Source of the DNA: Pseudomonas synxantha
Lineage (GTDB): Bacteria; Pseudomonadota; Gammaproteobacteria; Pseudomonadales; Pseudomonadaceae
Length of the DNA stretch: 64,000 nucleotides
Direction: 5' to 3'
Assembly (NCBI RefSeq): GCF_900105675.1
Contig: NZ_LT629786.1
Coordinates: 4,650,001-4,714,000, forward strand
Part shown: positions 16,793 through 25,657 of the stretch, piece after piece
Layout: the number at the start of each line of letters is the position of its first letter
Position numbering within the stretch: position 1 is the first letter of the stretch
Translations under genes and position numbers: made by a program
Notes under the pieces: generated by a model
Told to the model about the DNA's origin: nothing
Database searches by the model: none
Seen by the model: only the letters and a program-made list of their open reading frames with translations

Positions 16793-18615
16793 TTAAGCGT
16801 CTCCAAGGCACAGGTAAAGGCGCTGGCGCCCTGCTCTGCGGAGCTTGCGGCCAAGCGCATGAATGCAAACAGCTCACGACCGGCGCCCACGTTATTGCCC
16901 AACAGGCCCGTGGCAGGCGTGCGCGCTGCAAAGGTTGCGGCGTCTACCTTAAGCTCCAAGGTGCCGGTTACGCCATCCACGCGGATGATATCGCCATCCT
17001 GCACTCGCGCCAGTGGCCCGCCGCTCTGGGCTTCGGGGTTGACGTGAATCGCGGCGGGGATCTTACCCGAGGCGCCGGACATACGCCCGTCTGTCACCAG
17101 CGCAACTTTGAAACCACGGTCCTGCAACACACCGAGGAACGGCGTCATCTTGTGCAATTCAGGCATGCCGTTGGAGCGCGGGCCCTGGAAGCGCATCACT
17201 GCAACGAAGTCTTTTTCCAGCAGGCCGGCCTTGAAAGCGTCCGCCAGGTCCTGTTGGTCCTGGAACACCACCGCCGGCGCTTCGACAACCTGATGCTCCG
17301 GCGCCACCGCCGAGACTTTCATGACGCCACGGCCAAGGTTGCCTTCCATCACGCGCAGGCCGCCTTCGGGCGAGAACGCACGGGCCACCGGGCGCAGGAT
17401 GGTTTCGTCGAGGCTTTCGATGGGGCCGTCGCGCCAGACCAGCTCGCCGTCCACCAGGAACGGTTCCTGGATGTATCGGCTCAAGCCCTTGCCGGCCACG
17501 GTGTTGACGTCTTCGTGGAGCAGGCCGGCTTCGAGCAGTTCGCGGATCAGGAACGACATGCCGCCCGCCGCCTGGAAGTGGTTGATGTCGGCCTTGCCAT
17601 TTGGATACACGTGGGACAGGGTCGGCACCACCTCGGAAAGGTCGGCCATGTCCTGCCAGGTCAGGATGATGCCCGCCGACATGGCGATGGCCGGCATGTG
17701 CAGGGTGTGGTTGGTGGAACCGCCCGTGGCGTTGAGGGCGACGATGGAGTTGACGATGGACTTCTCGTCGACAATCTCGCCGATCGGCGTGAAGTTGCCA
17801 TTGGCCTTGGTCAAGCGGGTGACCTGGTGCGCGGCCTCGCGGGTCAACGCATCACGCAGCGGCGTGTACGGGTTGACGAACGACGCGCCCGGCAAGTGCA
17901 GGCCCATCACTTCCATCAGCAACTGGTTGGTGTTGGCGGTGCCGTAGAAGGTGCAGGTACCGGGGCTGTGGTAGGACTTCATCTCCGATTCCAGCAGCTC
18001 CTCGCGACTGGCCTTGCCTTCGGCGTAGCGCTGGCGCACATCGGCCTTCTGCTTGTTGGAGATGCCCGACGGCATCGGCCCGCCGGGCACGAAGATCATC
18101 GGCAGGTGGCCGTAGCGCAGCGCGCCCATCATCAAGCCGGGGACGATCTTGTCGCAGATCCCCAGCATCAGCGCGGCGTCGAACATGTTGTGGGACAGCG
18201 CTACCGCCGTGGACATGGCGATGACTTCACGGCTGAGCAGGCTCAGCTCCATCCCCGGCTCACCCTGGGTCACGCCGTCGCACATGGCGGGCGTGCCGCC
18301 GGCGAACTGGCCAACCGAGCCCACTTCACGTAGGGCTTTCTTTATTTGTTCAGGGAAATGTTCATAAGGCTGGTGCGCCGAGAGCATGTCGTTATACGAA
18401 GAAACAATTGCCACGTTGGCGGCATTCATCATGCGCAGGCTGTTTTTGTCTTCGGTGCCGCAACCGGCCACGCCGTGGGCGAAGTTGGCGCATTGCAGCT
18501 TGCCGCGCATCGGACCGTCGCTGGCGGCGCCGCGAATGAGCGCAAGGTAGGCCTCGCGGGTGGCGCGGCTGCGGGCGATAAGCCGTTCGGTGACCTCAAG
18601 GACGCGGGGATGCAT
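16789..18615 (-). CDS. edd: 6-Phosphogluconate dehydratase
   Basis: The first enzyme specific to the Entner-Doudoroff pathway. It dehydrates 6-phosphogluconate to KDPG using an iron-sulfur cluster. The 608-residue IlvD/Edd-family protein shows [46 protein letters not shown] and the C-terminal signature [17 protein letters not shown]. The ATG at 18615 has a GGAG site. It is the first gene of the glucose operon, transcribed away from gap across a region with two HexR operators. Confidence 0.97.
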   Translation of the reverse strand: MHPRVLEVTERLIARSRATREAYLALIRGAASDGPMRGKLQCANFAHGVAGCGTEDKNSLRMMNAANVAIVSSYNDMLSAHQPYEHFPEQIKKALREVGSVGQFAGGTPAMCDGVTQGEPGMELSLLSREVIAMSTAVALSHNMFDAALMLGICDKIVPGLMMGALRYGHLPMIFVPGGPMPSGISNKQKADVRQRYAEGKASREELLESEMKSYHSPGTCTFYGTANTNQLLMEVMGLHLPGASFVNPYTPLRDALTREAAHQVTRLTKANGNFTPIGEIVDEKSIVNSIVALNATGGSTNHTLHMPAIAMSAGIILTWQDMADLSEVVPTLSHVYPNGKADINHFQAAGGMSFLIRELLEAGLLHEDVNTVAGKGLSRYIQEPFLVDGELVWRDGPIESLDETILRPVARAFSPEGGLRVMEGNLGRGVMKVSAVAPEHQVVEAPAVVFQDQQDLADAFKAGLLEKDFVAVMRFQGPRSNGMPELHKMTPFLGVLQDRGFKVALVTDGRMSGASGKIPAAIHVNPEAQSGGPLARVQDGDIIRVDGVTGTLELKVDAATFAARTPATGLLGNNVGAGRELFAFMRLAASSAEQGASAFTCALETLK

Positions 18616-18735
18616 GTATAGAACTCCAGGCTAACGGATGTGGCGACCTGAGTGTCTATGCTGATCAAACGCCCACGGCTCATGGGATGGCAGGGGGTCG
18701 TTTGGATCATCGGACCAGTTGATTCAGGTCACTCG

Positions 18736-18750
18736 TTGTAGATTGAACAA
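18736..18750. promoter_or_regulatory. HexR operator 1 (edd side)
   Basis: TTGT-N7-ACAA, the known Pseudomonas HexR palindrome, 121 bp upstream of edd. HexR is an RpiR-type repressor released by KDPG. Confidence 0.85.
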
Positions 18751-18797
18751 AATATTGCCACTAAAAAGGCTTGTTTTCTATTTTTATGCGAATAATC

Positions 18798-18812
18798 TTG
18801 TAATTCTTACAA
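18798..18812. promoter_or_regulatory. HexR operator 2 (gap side)
   Basis: A second TTGT-N7-ACAA palindrome, itself almost fully symmetrical (TTGTAA...TTACAA), 24 bp before the gap start codon and so likely at its promoter. Confidence 0.88.
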
Positions 18813-18836
18813 CAAATCGACGACAGGCACTTTCCA

Positions 18837-19838
18837 ATGACTCTACGTATCGCAATCAATGGTTTTGGCCGTATCGGCCGTAATGTCCTGCGCGCACTGT
18901 ATACCCAAGGCTACCGCCAGGATTTGCAGATCGTCGCCATCAATGATCTGGGCGACAGCTCGATCAATGCCCACCTGCTCAAGTACGACACCGTGCATGG
19001 CACTTTCGATGCAGAGGTCGCCCACGATCAGGAAAGCCTGACCGTCAATGGTGACCGGATTGCCGTCAGTGCCATTCGCAACCCCGCCGACCTGCCGTGG
19101 GCTGCACACAAGATTGACGTAGTGTTCGAATGCACCGGTCTGTTCACCGACCGTGACAAGGCTGCCGCCCATATTACCGCCGGCGCACGCAAGGTGATCA
19201 TCTCGGCACCGGCCAAGGGCGCGGATGCCACTGTGGTTTACGGGGTAAACCATGACATTTTGCGTCAATCCCACCAGATCATCTCCAACGCCTCGTGCAC
19301 CACCAACTGCCTGGCGCCGGTGGCCCAGGTTCTGCACCGCGAACTGGGCATCGAAAGCGGCCTGATGACCACCATTCACGCCTATACCAACGACCAGAAC
19401 CTTACCGACGTCTACCACACCGACCCGTACCGCGCGCGTTCGGCCACCCAGAACATGATCCCGAGCAAGACCGGCGCCGCCGAAGCGGTGGGCCTGGTGC
19501 TGCCGGAACTGGCGGGCAAGCTGACCGGCATGGCGGTGCGTGTACCGGTGATCAACGTGTCCCTGGTGGACCTCACCGTGCAATTGAAGAAAGAAGCCAC
19601 TGCCGATGAGGTCAATGCCCTGCTGAAACAGGCCAGCCAACATTCGAAGATCCTCGGCTACAACACCCTGCCGCTGGTTTCCAGTGACTTCAACCATAAC
19701 CCACTGTCGTCGATCTTCGACGCCAACCACACCAAGGTCAGCGGCAAGCTGCTCAAGGTGCTGGCGTGGTACGACAACGAGTGGGGCTTCTCTAACCGCA
19801 TGCTGGATAACTGCCTGGCGCTCTGCAACGCCGAGTAA
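18837..19838 (+). CDS. gap: Glyceraldehyde-3-phosphate dehydrogenase
   Basis: Oxidises glyceraldehyde-3-phosphate downstream of KDPG cleavage. The 333-residue protein has the Rossmann start [15 protein letters not shown], the active-site [12 protein letters not shown] with the catalytic Cys near residue 155, the sugar-phosphate loop [12 protein letters not shown] and a C-terminal [12 protein letters not shown]. It is divergent from edd with shared HexR control, as in P. aeruginosa (PA3195) and P. putida gap-1. It works with the edd-glk module in glucose use. Confidence 0.96.
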   Translation: MTLRIAINGFGRIGRNVLRALYTQGYRQDLQIVAINDLGDSSINAHLLKYDTVHGTFDAEVAHDQESLTVNGDRIAVSAIRNPADLPWAAHKIDVVFECTGLFTDRDKAAAHITAGARKVIISAPAKGADATVVYGVNHDILRQSHQIISNASCTTNCLAPVAQVLHRELGIESGLMTTIHAYTNDQNLTDVYHTDPYRARSATQNMIPSKTGAAEAVGLVLPELAGKLTGMAVRVPVINVSLVDLTVQLKKEATADEVNALLKQASQHSKILGYNTLPLVSSDFNHNPLSSIFDANHTKVSGKLLKVLAWYDNEWGFSNRMLDNCLALCNAE

Positions 19839-19844
19839 CTCCAC

Positions 19845-19875
19845 CTGTGGGAGGGAGCAAGCCCCCCTCCCACAG
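19845..19875 (+). repeat. REP palindrome after gap
   Basis: CTGTGGGAGGGAGCAAGCCC with its complement forms a single hairpin 6 bp after the gap stop and may function as its terminator. Confidence 0.75.
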
Positions 19876-19928
19876 TTACATTTTGTCCAGAGTAGGTTCA
19901 GGGAAATAGCCACTTGCCATTTCAGTTG

Positions 19929-19945
19929 ATGATAAGCATTATCAT
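19929..19945. promoter_or_regulatory. Fur box upstream of the haem sigma factor
   Basis: ATGATAA-GCA-TTATCAT is a perfect 7-bp inverted repeat matching the Fur consensus core. It lies 26 bp before the GTG start of the ECF sigma gene and indicates iron repression of the haem uptake unit. Confidence 0.85.
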
Positions 19946-19971
19946 TCACTGCAAATCGGTCTGGTATCACT

Positions 19972-20490
19972 GTGAGCCAATCTCGCTTCAACCACGTCTT
20001 TCTCACCCAACGGGTGATTCTGCTCCGCACTCTGCAGCGCATGGTCAATAACCACAGCACTGCCGAAGACCTGTTGCAGGAAACCTACCTGCGCGTGACT
20101 CGGGCCCTGAGCGAGCGGCCAATCGACCACCTCGAACCTTTTGTCTACCAGACAGCGCGCAACCTGGCGCTGGACCACTTGCGTTCACGCCGGATCCAGG
20201 CCCGCACGTTGCAGGAAGATGTGCCACTGGACGTGCTGCAAAGCGTGGCCGCCCCGGTCAGTACGCCCGAAGAGGCCACCCAGGCCGAGCAACTGCTGGA
20301 ACATTTGAGCGTCAGCCTCGGCCAGTTGAGCGCCCGCCAGCAACGAATTTTCATCCTCAGCCGCCTGCACGGTTGCAGCTATCAGGAAATTGCCGATCAG
20401 TTGAACGTGTCCTTGAGCACCGTGCAAAAGGAACTGAAATTGATCATGGCCATCTGTGTAGGTGTGGCCGAACGGTTGGATCAGCCTTAA
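19972..20490 (+). CDS. hxuI: ECF sigma factor for haem uptake (FecI/HxuI type)
   Basis: A 172-residue iron-starvation sigma-70. Region 2 includes NNHSTAEDLLQETYLRVTRAL and YQTARNLALDHLRSR. Region 4 includes RQQRIFILSRLHGCSYQEIADQLNVSLSTVQKELK. It should direct RNA polymerase to the receptor gene when the anti-sigma factor signals haem occupancy. The GTG start at 19972 lies just after a Fur box. It is followed by a FecR-type gene and a haem receptor, the same order as hxuI-hxuR-hxuA in P. aeruginosa (PA1300-1302). Confidence 0.9.
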   Translation: MSQSRFNHVFLTQRVILLRTLQRMVNNHSTAEDLLQETYLRVTRALSERPIDHLEPFVYQTARNLALDHLRSRRIQARTLQEDVPLDVLQSVAAPVSTPEEATQAEQLLEHLSVSLGQLSARQQRIFILSRLHGCSYQEIADQLNVSLSTVQKELKLIMAICVGVAERLDQP

Positions 20491-20564
20491 GCTTCACCCG
20501 ACAGAGCTATCGATCCAGGCTGTAGGAAAAATGAATAGAACGTGGCGAAGACCCGAGGAACACC

Positions 20565-21533
20565 GTGACGGACCGGAATAAACTGCCCCCTCATGAGCTG
20601 GCTCATGAGGTGTTGCAAGACGCGGCCATGGACCAAGCCCTCGATTGGCTGATCGCCTTGCAGTGCCCGCAACCCGGGCAGCAGGCCGCGTTCGACGCTT
20701 GGCTGGCCGCAGACCCGGCCCACGTTCACGCCTTCAGCAAGGCCCAGGCCGCCTGGAGTGGTGCGCCAGTACACAGTGCCGCCGTGGCTCTCGCTGCGCC
20801 GCGCAAGCCAAGGGGTTGGCGCCGGGTCAAACCGCATTGGAAACCCCTCGCTACCGCCGCCGTGCTGCTGATCGGCCTGTTCAGTTTCAGCAACCTGCCG
20901 GTGCGCCTGCAGGCTGACCACCTCACCGTGGTCGGCGAGCGCCAGCGCCTGCAACTGGACGATGGCTCCAAGGTGCTGCTGAACACCAACTCGGCGTTTT
21001 CCAGCAGCATCAAGGACCACCAGCGCATTGCCCGCCTGTATCAGGGCGAAGCGTTTTTCGAAGTAGCCCCCACCCGTGGCCTGCCCCTGGAAATCGACGC
21101 CGGCCCCGTACGCGCCAGCGTGCGCGACACGGCGTTCGCCGTGCGCTACCTCAATGGCGAAGCCCAGGTACAGGTGCAGCGTGGCGATGTCGACTTGAGC
21201 AACACCTTCGACGATGCCCGCGTGCGCCTGAGTGCCGGGCAAAGCATCCGTATCGGCCCCAAGGGGTTCGGGCAGCCGGCCATGCTGGATGCCAGCAAAG
21301 ACCTGGCCTGGGTCCAGGGCAGACTGGTGTTCGAAAACTGCCCGCTGAGCGAAGTGCTGGCCGAGCTGCGGCGCTATTACCCTGGTTGGATCGTCAACAA
21401 CAACGAGCAACTGGCCAGTGTCGCCGTCACCGGCAACTATCGCCTCGACCAGCCCCTGGACGTGGTGCGCTCCCTCGCCCACATCACCTCGGCCAAGCTG
21501 TCGGAATACCCGGCGTTGGTGATCTTGAACTAA
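20565..21533 (+). CDS. hxuR: FecR-type anti-sigma factor/regulator
   Basis: A 322-residue inner-membrane protein. The cytoplasmic N-terminal DUF4880 domain has QCPQPGQQAAFDAWLAADPAHVHAF-type spacing, then one TM segment (ATAAVLLIGLFSFSNLPV, about residues 86-106). The periplasmic FecR domain (GERQRLQLDDGSKVLLNTNS, ARLYQGEAFFEV) and an STN-like C-terminus (RYYPGWIVNNNEQLASVAVTGNY) follow. It relays the signal from the receptor's STN domain to the sigma factor. It starts at GTG 20565 after GAGGAA. Confidence 0.9.
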   Translation: MTDRNKLPPHELAHEVLQDAAMDQALDWLIALQCPQPGQQAAFDAWLAADPAHVHAFSKAQAAWSGAPVHSAAVALAAPRKPRGWRRVKPHWKPLATAAVLLIGLFSFSNLPVRLQADHLTVVGERQRLQLDDGSKVLLNTNSAFSSSIKDHQRIARLYQGEAFFEVAPTRGLPLEIDAGPVRASVRDTAFAVRYLNGEAQVQVQRGDVDLSNTFDDARVRLSAGQSIRIGPKGFGQPAMLDASKDLAWVQGRLVFENCPLSEVLAELRRYYPGWIVNNNEQLASVAVTGNYRLDQPLDVVRSLAHITSAKLSEYPALVILN

Positions 21534-21550
21534 ATGAGAATTATTTTTAC
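21532..21550. promoter_or_regulatory. Possible Fur-like AT-rich site before hxuA
   Basis: AAATGAGAATTATTTTTAC, overlapping the end of hxuR, is a partial match to three NATWAT units. The 116-bp gap should also contain the ECF-sigma promoter, which I cannot identify. Confidence 0.35.
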
Positions 21551-21649
21551 TCGATAGTACGCGGTGGTACGTCTCGTTTTAGCCAATGCAACTGATTCCT
21601 ATTTGGTTCGGTTCGCAACTATAAGATACGTATTCCCGGAGCGTTCTCG

Positions 21650-24214
21650 ATGTCCTCTCGTTTCAACCGCCGGTGTTCTTCGCCCGTCTTGTCCTTGCTG
21701 GCCGCCGCGATCCTGCTGGCTGGCGCGCCCGTCATGGCCGCCACCGCCGCCGAGCCGACCCCGCGCAGCCATGCAAATTACAATTTCAGCATCGAGCAAC
21801 AGCCGCTCGTGTCGGCACTCAATGCCTTTACTGCGGTAACCGGCTGGCAAGTCGGCCTGCCGGCCGAGCTGGGCCAGGGTGTGTCGTCCCCTGGCGTACG
21901 CGGCCCGCTGCCGCCAGAAAAAGCCTTGGACCGGCTGTTGGTGGGGACCAACCTGAGCTATCGCAAACTGGGCGATAACAACATCGTGCTGGAGAAACGG
22001 GCCGCAGGCGGCGCCCTGAACCTGCAACAGGTGACCATCAGCGCCACCCGTAACGAACAGGATGTGAACAGCGTACCGAGCACCGTCAGCGTGCACGACC
22101 GCGAGGAACTGGACCGCCAGAACGTCAACAACATCCGTGAACTGGTGCGCTACGAACCCGGCGTCTCGGTCGGCGGCGCCGGTACCCGTTCAGGTAACGC
22201 AGGCTACAACATCCGCGGCATCGACGGCGATCGCGTCCTTACCCAGGTGGATGGCGTCGAAGTGCCCGACAACTTCTTCAATGGCCCCTACGCCAAGACC
22301 CGCCGCAACTACGTCGACCCGGAAATCGTCAAGCGCGTGGAGATCCTGCGCGGCCCGGCCTCGGCCCTGTACGGCAGCAGCGCCATCGGCGGCGCGGTGA
22401 GTTATTTCACCCTCGACCCGGACGACATCATCAAGCCAGGCAAAGACGTCGGCGCCCGCCTGAAGACCGGCTACAGCTCCGCCGATGAAAGCTGGCTGAC
22501 CTCCGGCACCTTCGCCGGGCGTATACAGGACTTTGACGGCTTGCTGCATCTGAGCCAGCGCAACGGCCATGAAACCGAATCCTACGACGGCAACAACGCC
22601 ACCGGCCTGGCCCGTACCGGCGCCAACCCGGAAGATGCGCGCACCACCAACGTACTGGCCAAGCTGGGCTGGAACTACGGGGATGACAATCGCCTGGGCC
22701 TGACCTACGAGAAGTTCAAGGATGACCGCGACGTCAACCTGAAGAACGCCGTAGGCGGCCCATTCATCGGCGGCCGGGGCATGAACCTCTACCGCGCCCG
22801 CTCGGGCAACGACACCATTACCCGCGAGCGCTTCGGCCTGGAAAACAGCTTCGCCCTTGATTCACCGATTGCCGACCGCATCAAGACCAGCCTCAACTAC
22901 CAGATCGCCAAGACCGACCAGACCACCGCCGAAATCTACCAGGCTGGCCGTCGTGTCCTGCGCACCCGCGATACCCTTTACGAAGAAAAACAGTGGGTCT
23001 TCGACGCCCAGCTGGACAAGGCTTTCAGCCTCGGTGAGACCGATCACCAGGTGACCTACGGCACCACCCTCAAGCAGCAAAAAGTCACCGGCTCCCGCGA
23101 AGGCTCGGCCTCGTGCCTGGCCGTTGGCGCCGGCTGCACGGCCATCGGCGCGCCGAGCCCCTCAGCCGGTGACAGTGTGAAAAAGGCCAGTGACTTCCCC
23201 GATCCGACCATCAACACCTACTCGCTATTCGCCCAGGACCAGATCACTTGGGACAAATGGACCTTCCTGCCCGCCGTGCGTTATGACTACACCCGGCTCA
23301 AGCCCAAGCTGACCCAGGAATTCCTCAACACCGTCAACCCGACCGGCGCCTATGCCGTCGACGGCAAGGACAAGACCTGGAACCGCGTAACACCCAAGTT
23401 CGGCCTGACCTACGCCTTGACCGATAACTACACCTGGTTCGGCCAATATGCCGAGGGCTTCCGTACCCCATCGGCCAAGGCCCTGTACGGGCGTTTTGAG
23501 AATCTCGATCTGGGTTACACCGTCGCCCCTAACCCCGACCTCAAGCCGGAAACCAGCAAAGGCATCGAAACCGGGATTCGCGGCAAGTTTGACCAAGGCT
23601 CCTTTGACATCGCGGTGTTCTACAACAAGTACCGCGACTTTATCGACGAAGACAACGCCGTGGTCGGCGGCACTGTGGAACAGTTCCAGGCCGTGAACAT
23701 CAAGCGCGCTACCATCAAGGGCGCGGAAGCCAAGGGCCGCCTGAACCTGGATGCCTTCGGTGCGCCGAAAGGTCTGTATACCCAAGGTTCGATTGCCTAC
23801 ACCTACGGTCGCAACGACGACAATGGCGAACCGCTCAACAGCGTCAACCCACTCAAAGGCGTGTTCGGCCTGGGCTACGACCAGGACAACTATGGTGGCC
23901 TGCTGAGCTGGACCCTGGTGAAGAAACAGGGCCGCGTCGACAGCACCACCTTCCACGCGCCCGACGGCAACACCGACGGTCCGTTCAAGACCCCGGGCTT
24001 CGGCATCCTCGACCTGACCGCCTATTACAAGGTCAGCAACGGCGTGACCATCAACGGCGGCCTCTACAACCTGACCGACAAGAAGTACTGGAACTGGGAT
24101 GACGTGCGTAGCTACGACAGCGTCGGCGAAGCCGCGGTAACCGGCCCGGCCAACCTCGACCGCCTGACCCAGCCCGGTCGCAACTTTGCGATCAACCTGA
24201 TCTGGGACATCTGA
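21650..24214 (+). CDS. hxuA: TonB-dependent haem/haemoprotein receptor with signalling domain
   Basis: An 854-residue outer-membrane receptor. A signal peptide (LSLLAAAILLAGAPVMAATAA) is followed by a secretin/TonB N-terminal signalling domain (YNFSIEQQPLVSALNAFTAV, to about residue 115), a TonB box-like VTISATR, a plug domain (VRYEPGVSVGGAGTRSGNAG, VEILRGPASALYGSSAIGG) and a 22-strand barrel with FRTPSAKALYGRF. The overall match is to the haemoglobin/transferrin-type family. Length matches HxuA. The STN domain explains the paired ECF sigma/anti-sigma genes: cell-surface signalling. A haem oxygenase gene follows. Confidence 0.92.
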   Translation: MSSRFNRRCSSPVLSLLAAAILLAGAPVMAATAAEPTPRSHANYNFSIEQQPLVSALNAFTAVTGWQVGLPAELGQGVSSPGVRGPLPPEKALDRLLVGTNLSYRKLGDNNIVLEKRAAGGALNLQQVTISATRNEQDVNSVPSTVSVHDREELDRQNVNNIRELVRYEPGVSVGGAGTRSGNAGYNIRGIDGDRVLTQVDGVEVPDNFFNGPYAKTRRNYVDPEIVKRVEILRGPASALYGSSAIGGAVSYFTLDPDDIIKPGKDVGARLKTGYSSADESWLTSGTFAGRIQDFDGLLHLSQRNGHETESYDGNNATGLARTGANPEDARTTNVLAKLGWNYGDDNRLGLTYEKFKDDRDVNLKNAVGGPFIGGRGMNLYRARSGNDTITRERFGLENSFALDSPIADRIKTSLNYQIAKTDQTTAEIYQAGRRVLRTRDTLYEEKQWVFDAQLDKAFSLGETDHQVTYGTTLKQQKVTGSREGSASCLAVGAGCTAIGAPSPSAGDSVKKASDFPDPTINTYSLFAQDQITWDKWTFLPAVRYDYTRLKPKLTQEFLNTVNPTGAYAVDGKDKTWNRVTPKFGLTYALTDNYTWFGQYAEGFRTPSAKALYGRFENLDLGYTVAPNPDLKPETSKGIETGIRGKFDQGSFDIAVFYNKYRDFIDEDNAVVGGTVEQFQAVNIKRATIKGAEAKGRLNLDAFGAPKGLYTQGSIAYTYGRNDDNGEPLNSVNPLKGVFGLGYDQDNYGGLLSWTLVKKQGRVDSTTFHAPDGNTDGPFKTPGFGILDLTAYYKVSNGVTINGGLYNLTDKKYWNWDDVRSYDSVGEAAVTGPANLDRLTQPGRNFAINLIWDI

Positions 24215-24222
24215 CCCACCCG

Positions 24223-24267
24223 CCTCACCTCGCCGGAATCCACAGCGGCGGGGTGAGGTTTTTTTAC
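24223..24267 (+). terminator. Rho-independent terminator after hxuA
   Basis: CCTCACCTCGCCG / CGGCGGGGTGAGG stem (one G.U) followed by seven T residues, so haem oxygenase transcription is separated from or attenuated relative to the receptor. Confidence 0.9.
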
Positions 24268-24350
24268 TGTGCCGCGTCTTCTTGTTCGTCTAGTTGATAA
24301 CAGCTCTCTTTAAGGGCACCCAGGCGCTTACCTTCTCAAGGACTTTTTAC

Positions 24351-24959
24351 ATGACCGCTTCTCCTACCGCAGAACGCCCGAGCCTGCGCTCCCAGCGCCT
24401 GAACCAGATCACCAATGAACCGCATACCAAGCTGGATGCGTTGGTGAAGGCTCATGCGCCGTTCGAAACCCAAGCCAACTTCGCCCGCTTCGTAGTGGCC
24501 CAGTACCTGTTCCAGTCAGAACTGGTAGCGCTGTACAACGATGCCGAACTGATCAAGATCGTCCCGGACCTGGCCGCACGCTGCCGCGCCGAAGCCGCCA
24601 AGCTCGACCTGGCGGACCTGGACACTGAAATCCCGGCTCCGGTGGCCGGTGCAGTAAAGAATCCGAGTAAAGCCGAAGCCCTGGGCTGGCTGTTCGTGTC
24701 CGAAGGCTCCAAACTGGGCGCCGCGTTCCTGATCAAGCGCGCCGTGGGCTTGGGCCTGAGTGAAACCTTCGGCGCCCGTCACCTGGGCGAACCGGCCGGC
24801 GGTCGCGCCGAAGGCTGGAAAAGCTTCACCCGCACCCTCGACAGCCTGGAATTCAGCGCAGAAGAAGAAGCTGCGGTAGAAAAAGGCGCGATCGATGCGT
24901 TTGTGCGCTTCACCGTGTTGCTGGAACAGGCGTACGCTAGCGCCCCTGAAATGGCCTGA
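24351..24959 (+). CDS. hemO: Biliverdin-producing haem oxygenase
   Basis: A 202-residue cytoplasmic enzyme that opens haem to biliverdin, CO and iron. The proximal ligand is His25 in LNQITNEPHTKLDALV. GWLFVSEGSKLGAAFLIK is the distal helix with the conserved glycine. The residues that hold the haem rotated in P. aeruginosa PigA/HemO (an Asn seven residues before the His, and downstream Lys and Phe) appear conserved, so delta/beta regiospecificity is a reasonable inference. ATG 24351 follows AAGGA. Its place directly after the receptor fits uptake coupled to degradation. Confidence 0.93.
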   Translation: MTASPTAERPSLRSQRLNQITNEPHTKLDALVKAHAPFETQANFARFVVAQYLFQSELVALYNDAELIKIVPDLAARCRAEAAKLDLADLDTEIPAPVAGAVKNPSKAEALGWLFVSEGSKLGAAFLIKRAVGLGLSETFGARHLGEPAGGRAEGWKSFTRTLDSLEFSAEEEAAVEKGAIDAFVRFTVLLEQAYASAPEMA

Positions 24960-24986
24960 CCTCCAGATTGAAATGCAATCAGAAAA

Positions 24987-25076
24987 TGTGGGAGGGGGCT
25001 TGCTCCCGATGGCAGTGTGCCAGCTAAACATAAGCTGACTGACACTCTGCCATCGGGAGCAAGCCCCCTCCCACAC
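24987..25076. repeat. REPIN
   Basis: TGTGGGAGGGGGCTTGCTCC ... GGAGCAAGCCCCCTCCCACA, between haem oxygenase and the DUF454 gene on the same strand. Confidence 0.85.
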
Positions 25077-25118
25077 TGAGCACTCATTTCACATTGATTT
25101 TCTGTGATATTCCTACCT

Positions 25119-25520
25119 ATGACCGGCAAAACCCAATCCACCTCCAAAGTCGCCCAAGTCCTCTTCGGCCTGCTGGCCTACGCCAGCCTGGGGATCGGCC
25201 TGGTGGCGATTGTCATACCGGGTTTGCCGACCACCGAATTCATCCTGCTCGCCGCCTGGGCCGCCACCAAAAGCTCACCGCGCCTGAGCGCCTGGCTGGA
25301 AAACCACCGCCTGTTCGGGCCGATCCTGTTCAACTGGCGCAACGGCAAGATCATTGCGCGCCGGGCCAAGGTCAGCGCCACCGTGAGTATGTTGCTGTGT
25401 GCCATCCTGATGCTGGTGATGCTGGATCACGGCTGGCCGGTGTACCTGGCCATTGCCGGGATGAGCCTGGGCAACCTGTGGATCTGGTCTCGCCCCGAGC
25501 AGCTGGCACGGCCCATATAG
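25119..25520 (+). CDS. YbaN-like DUF454 inner-membrane protein
   Basis: A 133-residue small membrane protein. TM helix 1 carries the family motif GLVAIVIPGLPTTEFILLAAW (about residues 22-44). A middle basic segment contains the characteristic HRLFGPILFNWRNG, and two C-terminal helices follow (SMLLCAILMLVML, VYLAIAGMSLGNLWIW). Function unknown in the family. ATG 25119 was chosen because upstream in-frame starts add only a few residues before the domain. Confidence 0.85.
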   Translation: MTGKTQSTSKVAQVLFGLLAYASLGIGLVAIVIPGLPTTEFILLAAWAATKSSPRLSAWLENHRLFGPILFNWRNGKIIARRAKVSATVSMLLCAILMLVMLDHGWPVYLAIAGMSLGNLWIWSRPEQLARPI

Positions 25521-25657
25521 GGCTGCATGTAGGCGTTATCCTACCGCTCATCGCCTATTTCTCATGAATCGATTTGTGACGCCGATGTTTCAGGCATGGC
25601 GCCGAATGGACTTGGCTCTGCTGCCTGCATTCCAACAAGTCATTCGTGAGTGAACCT

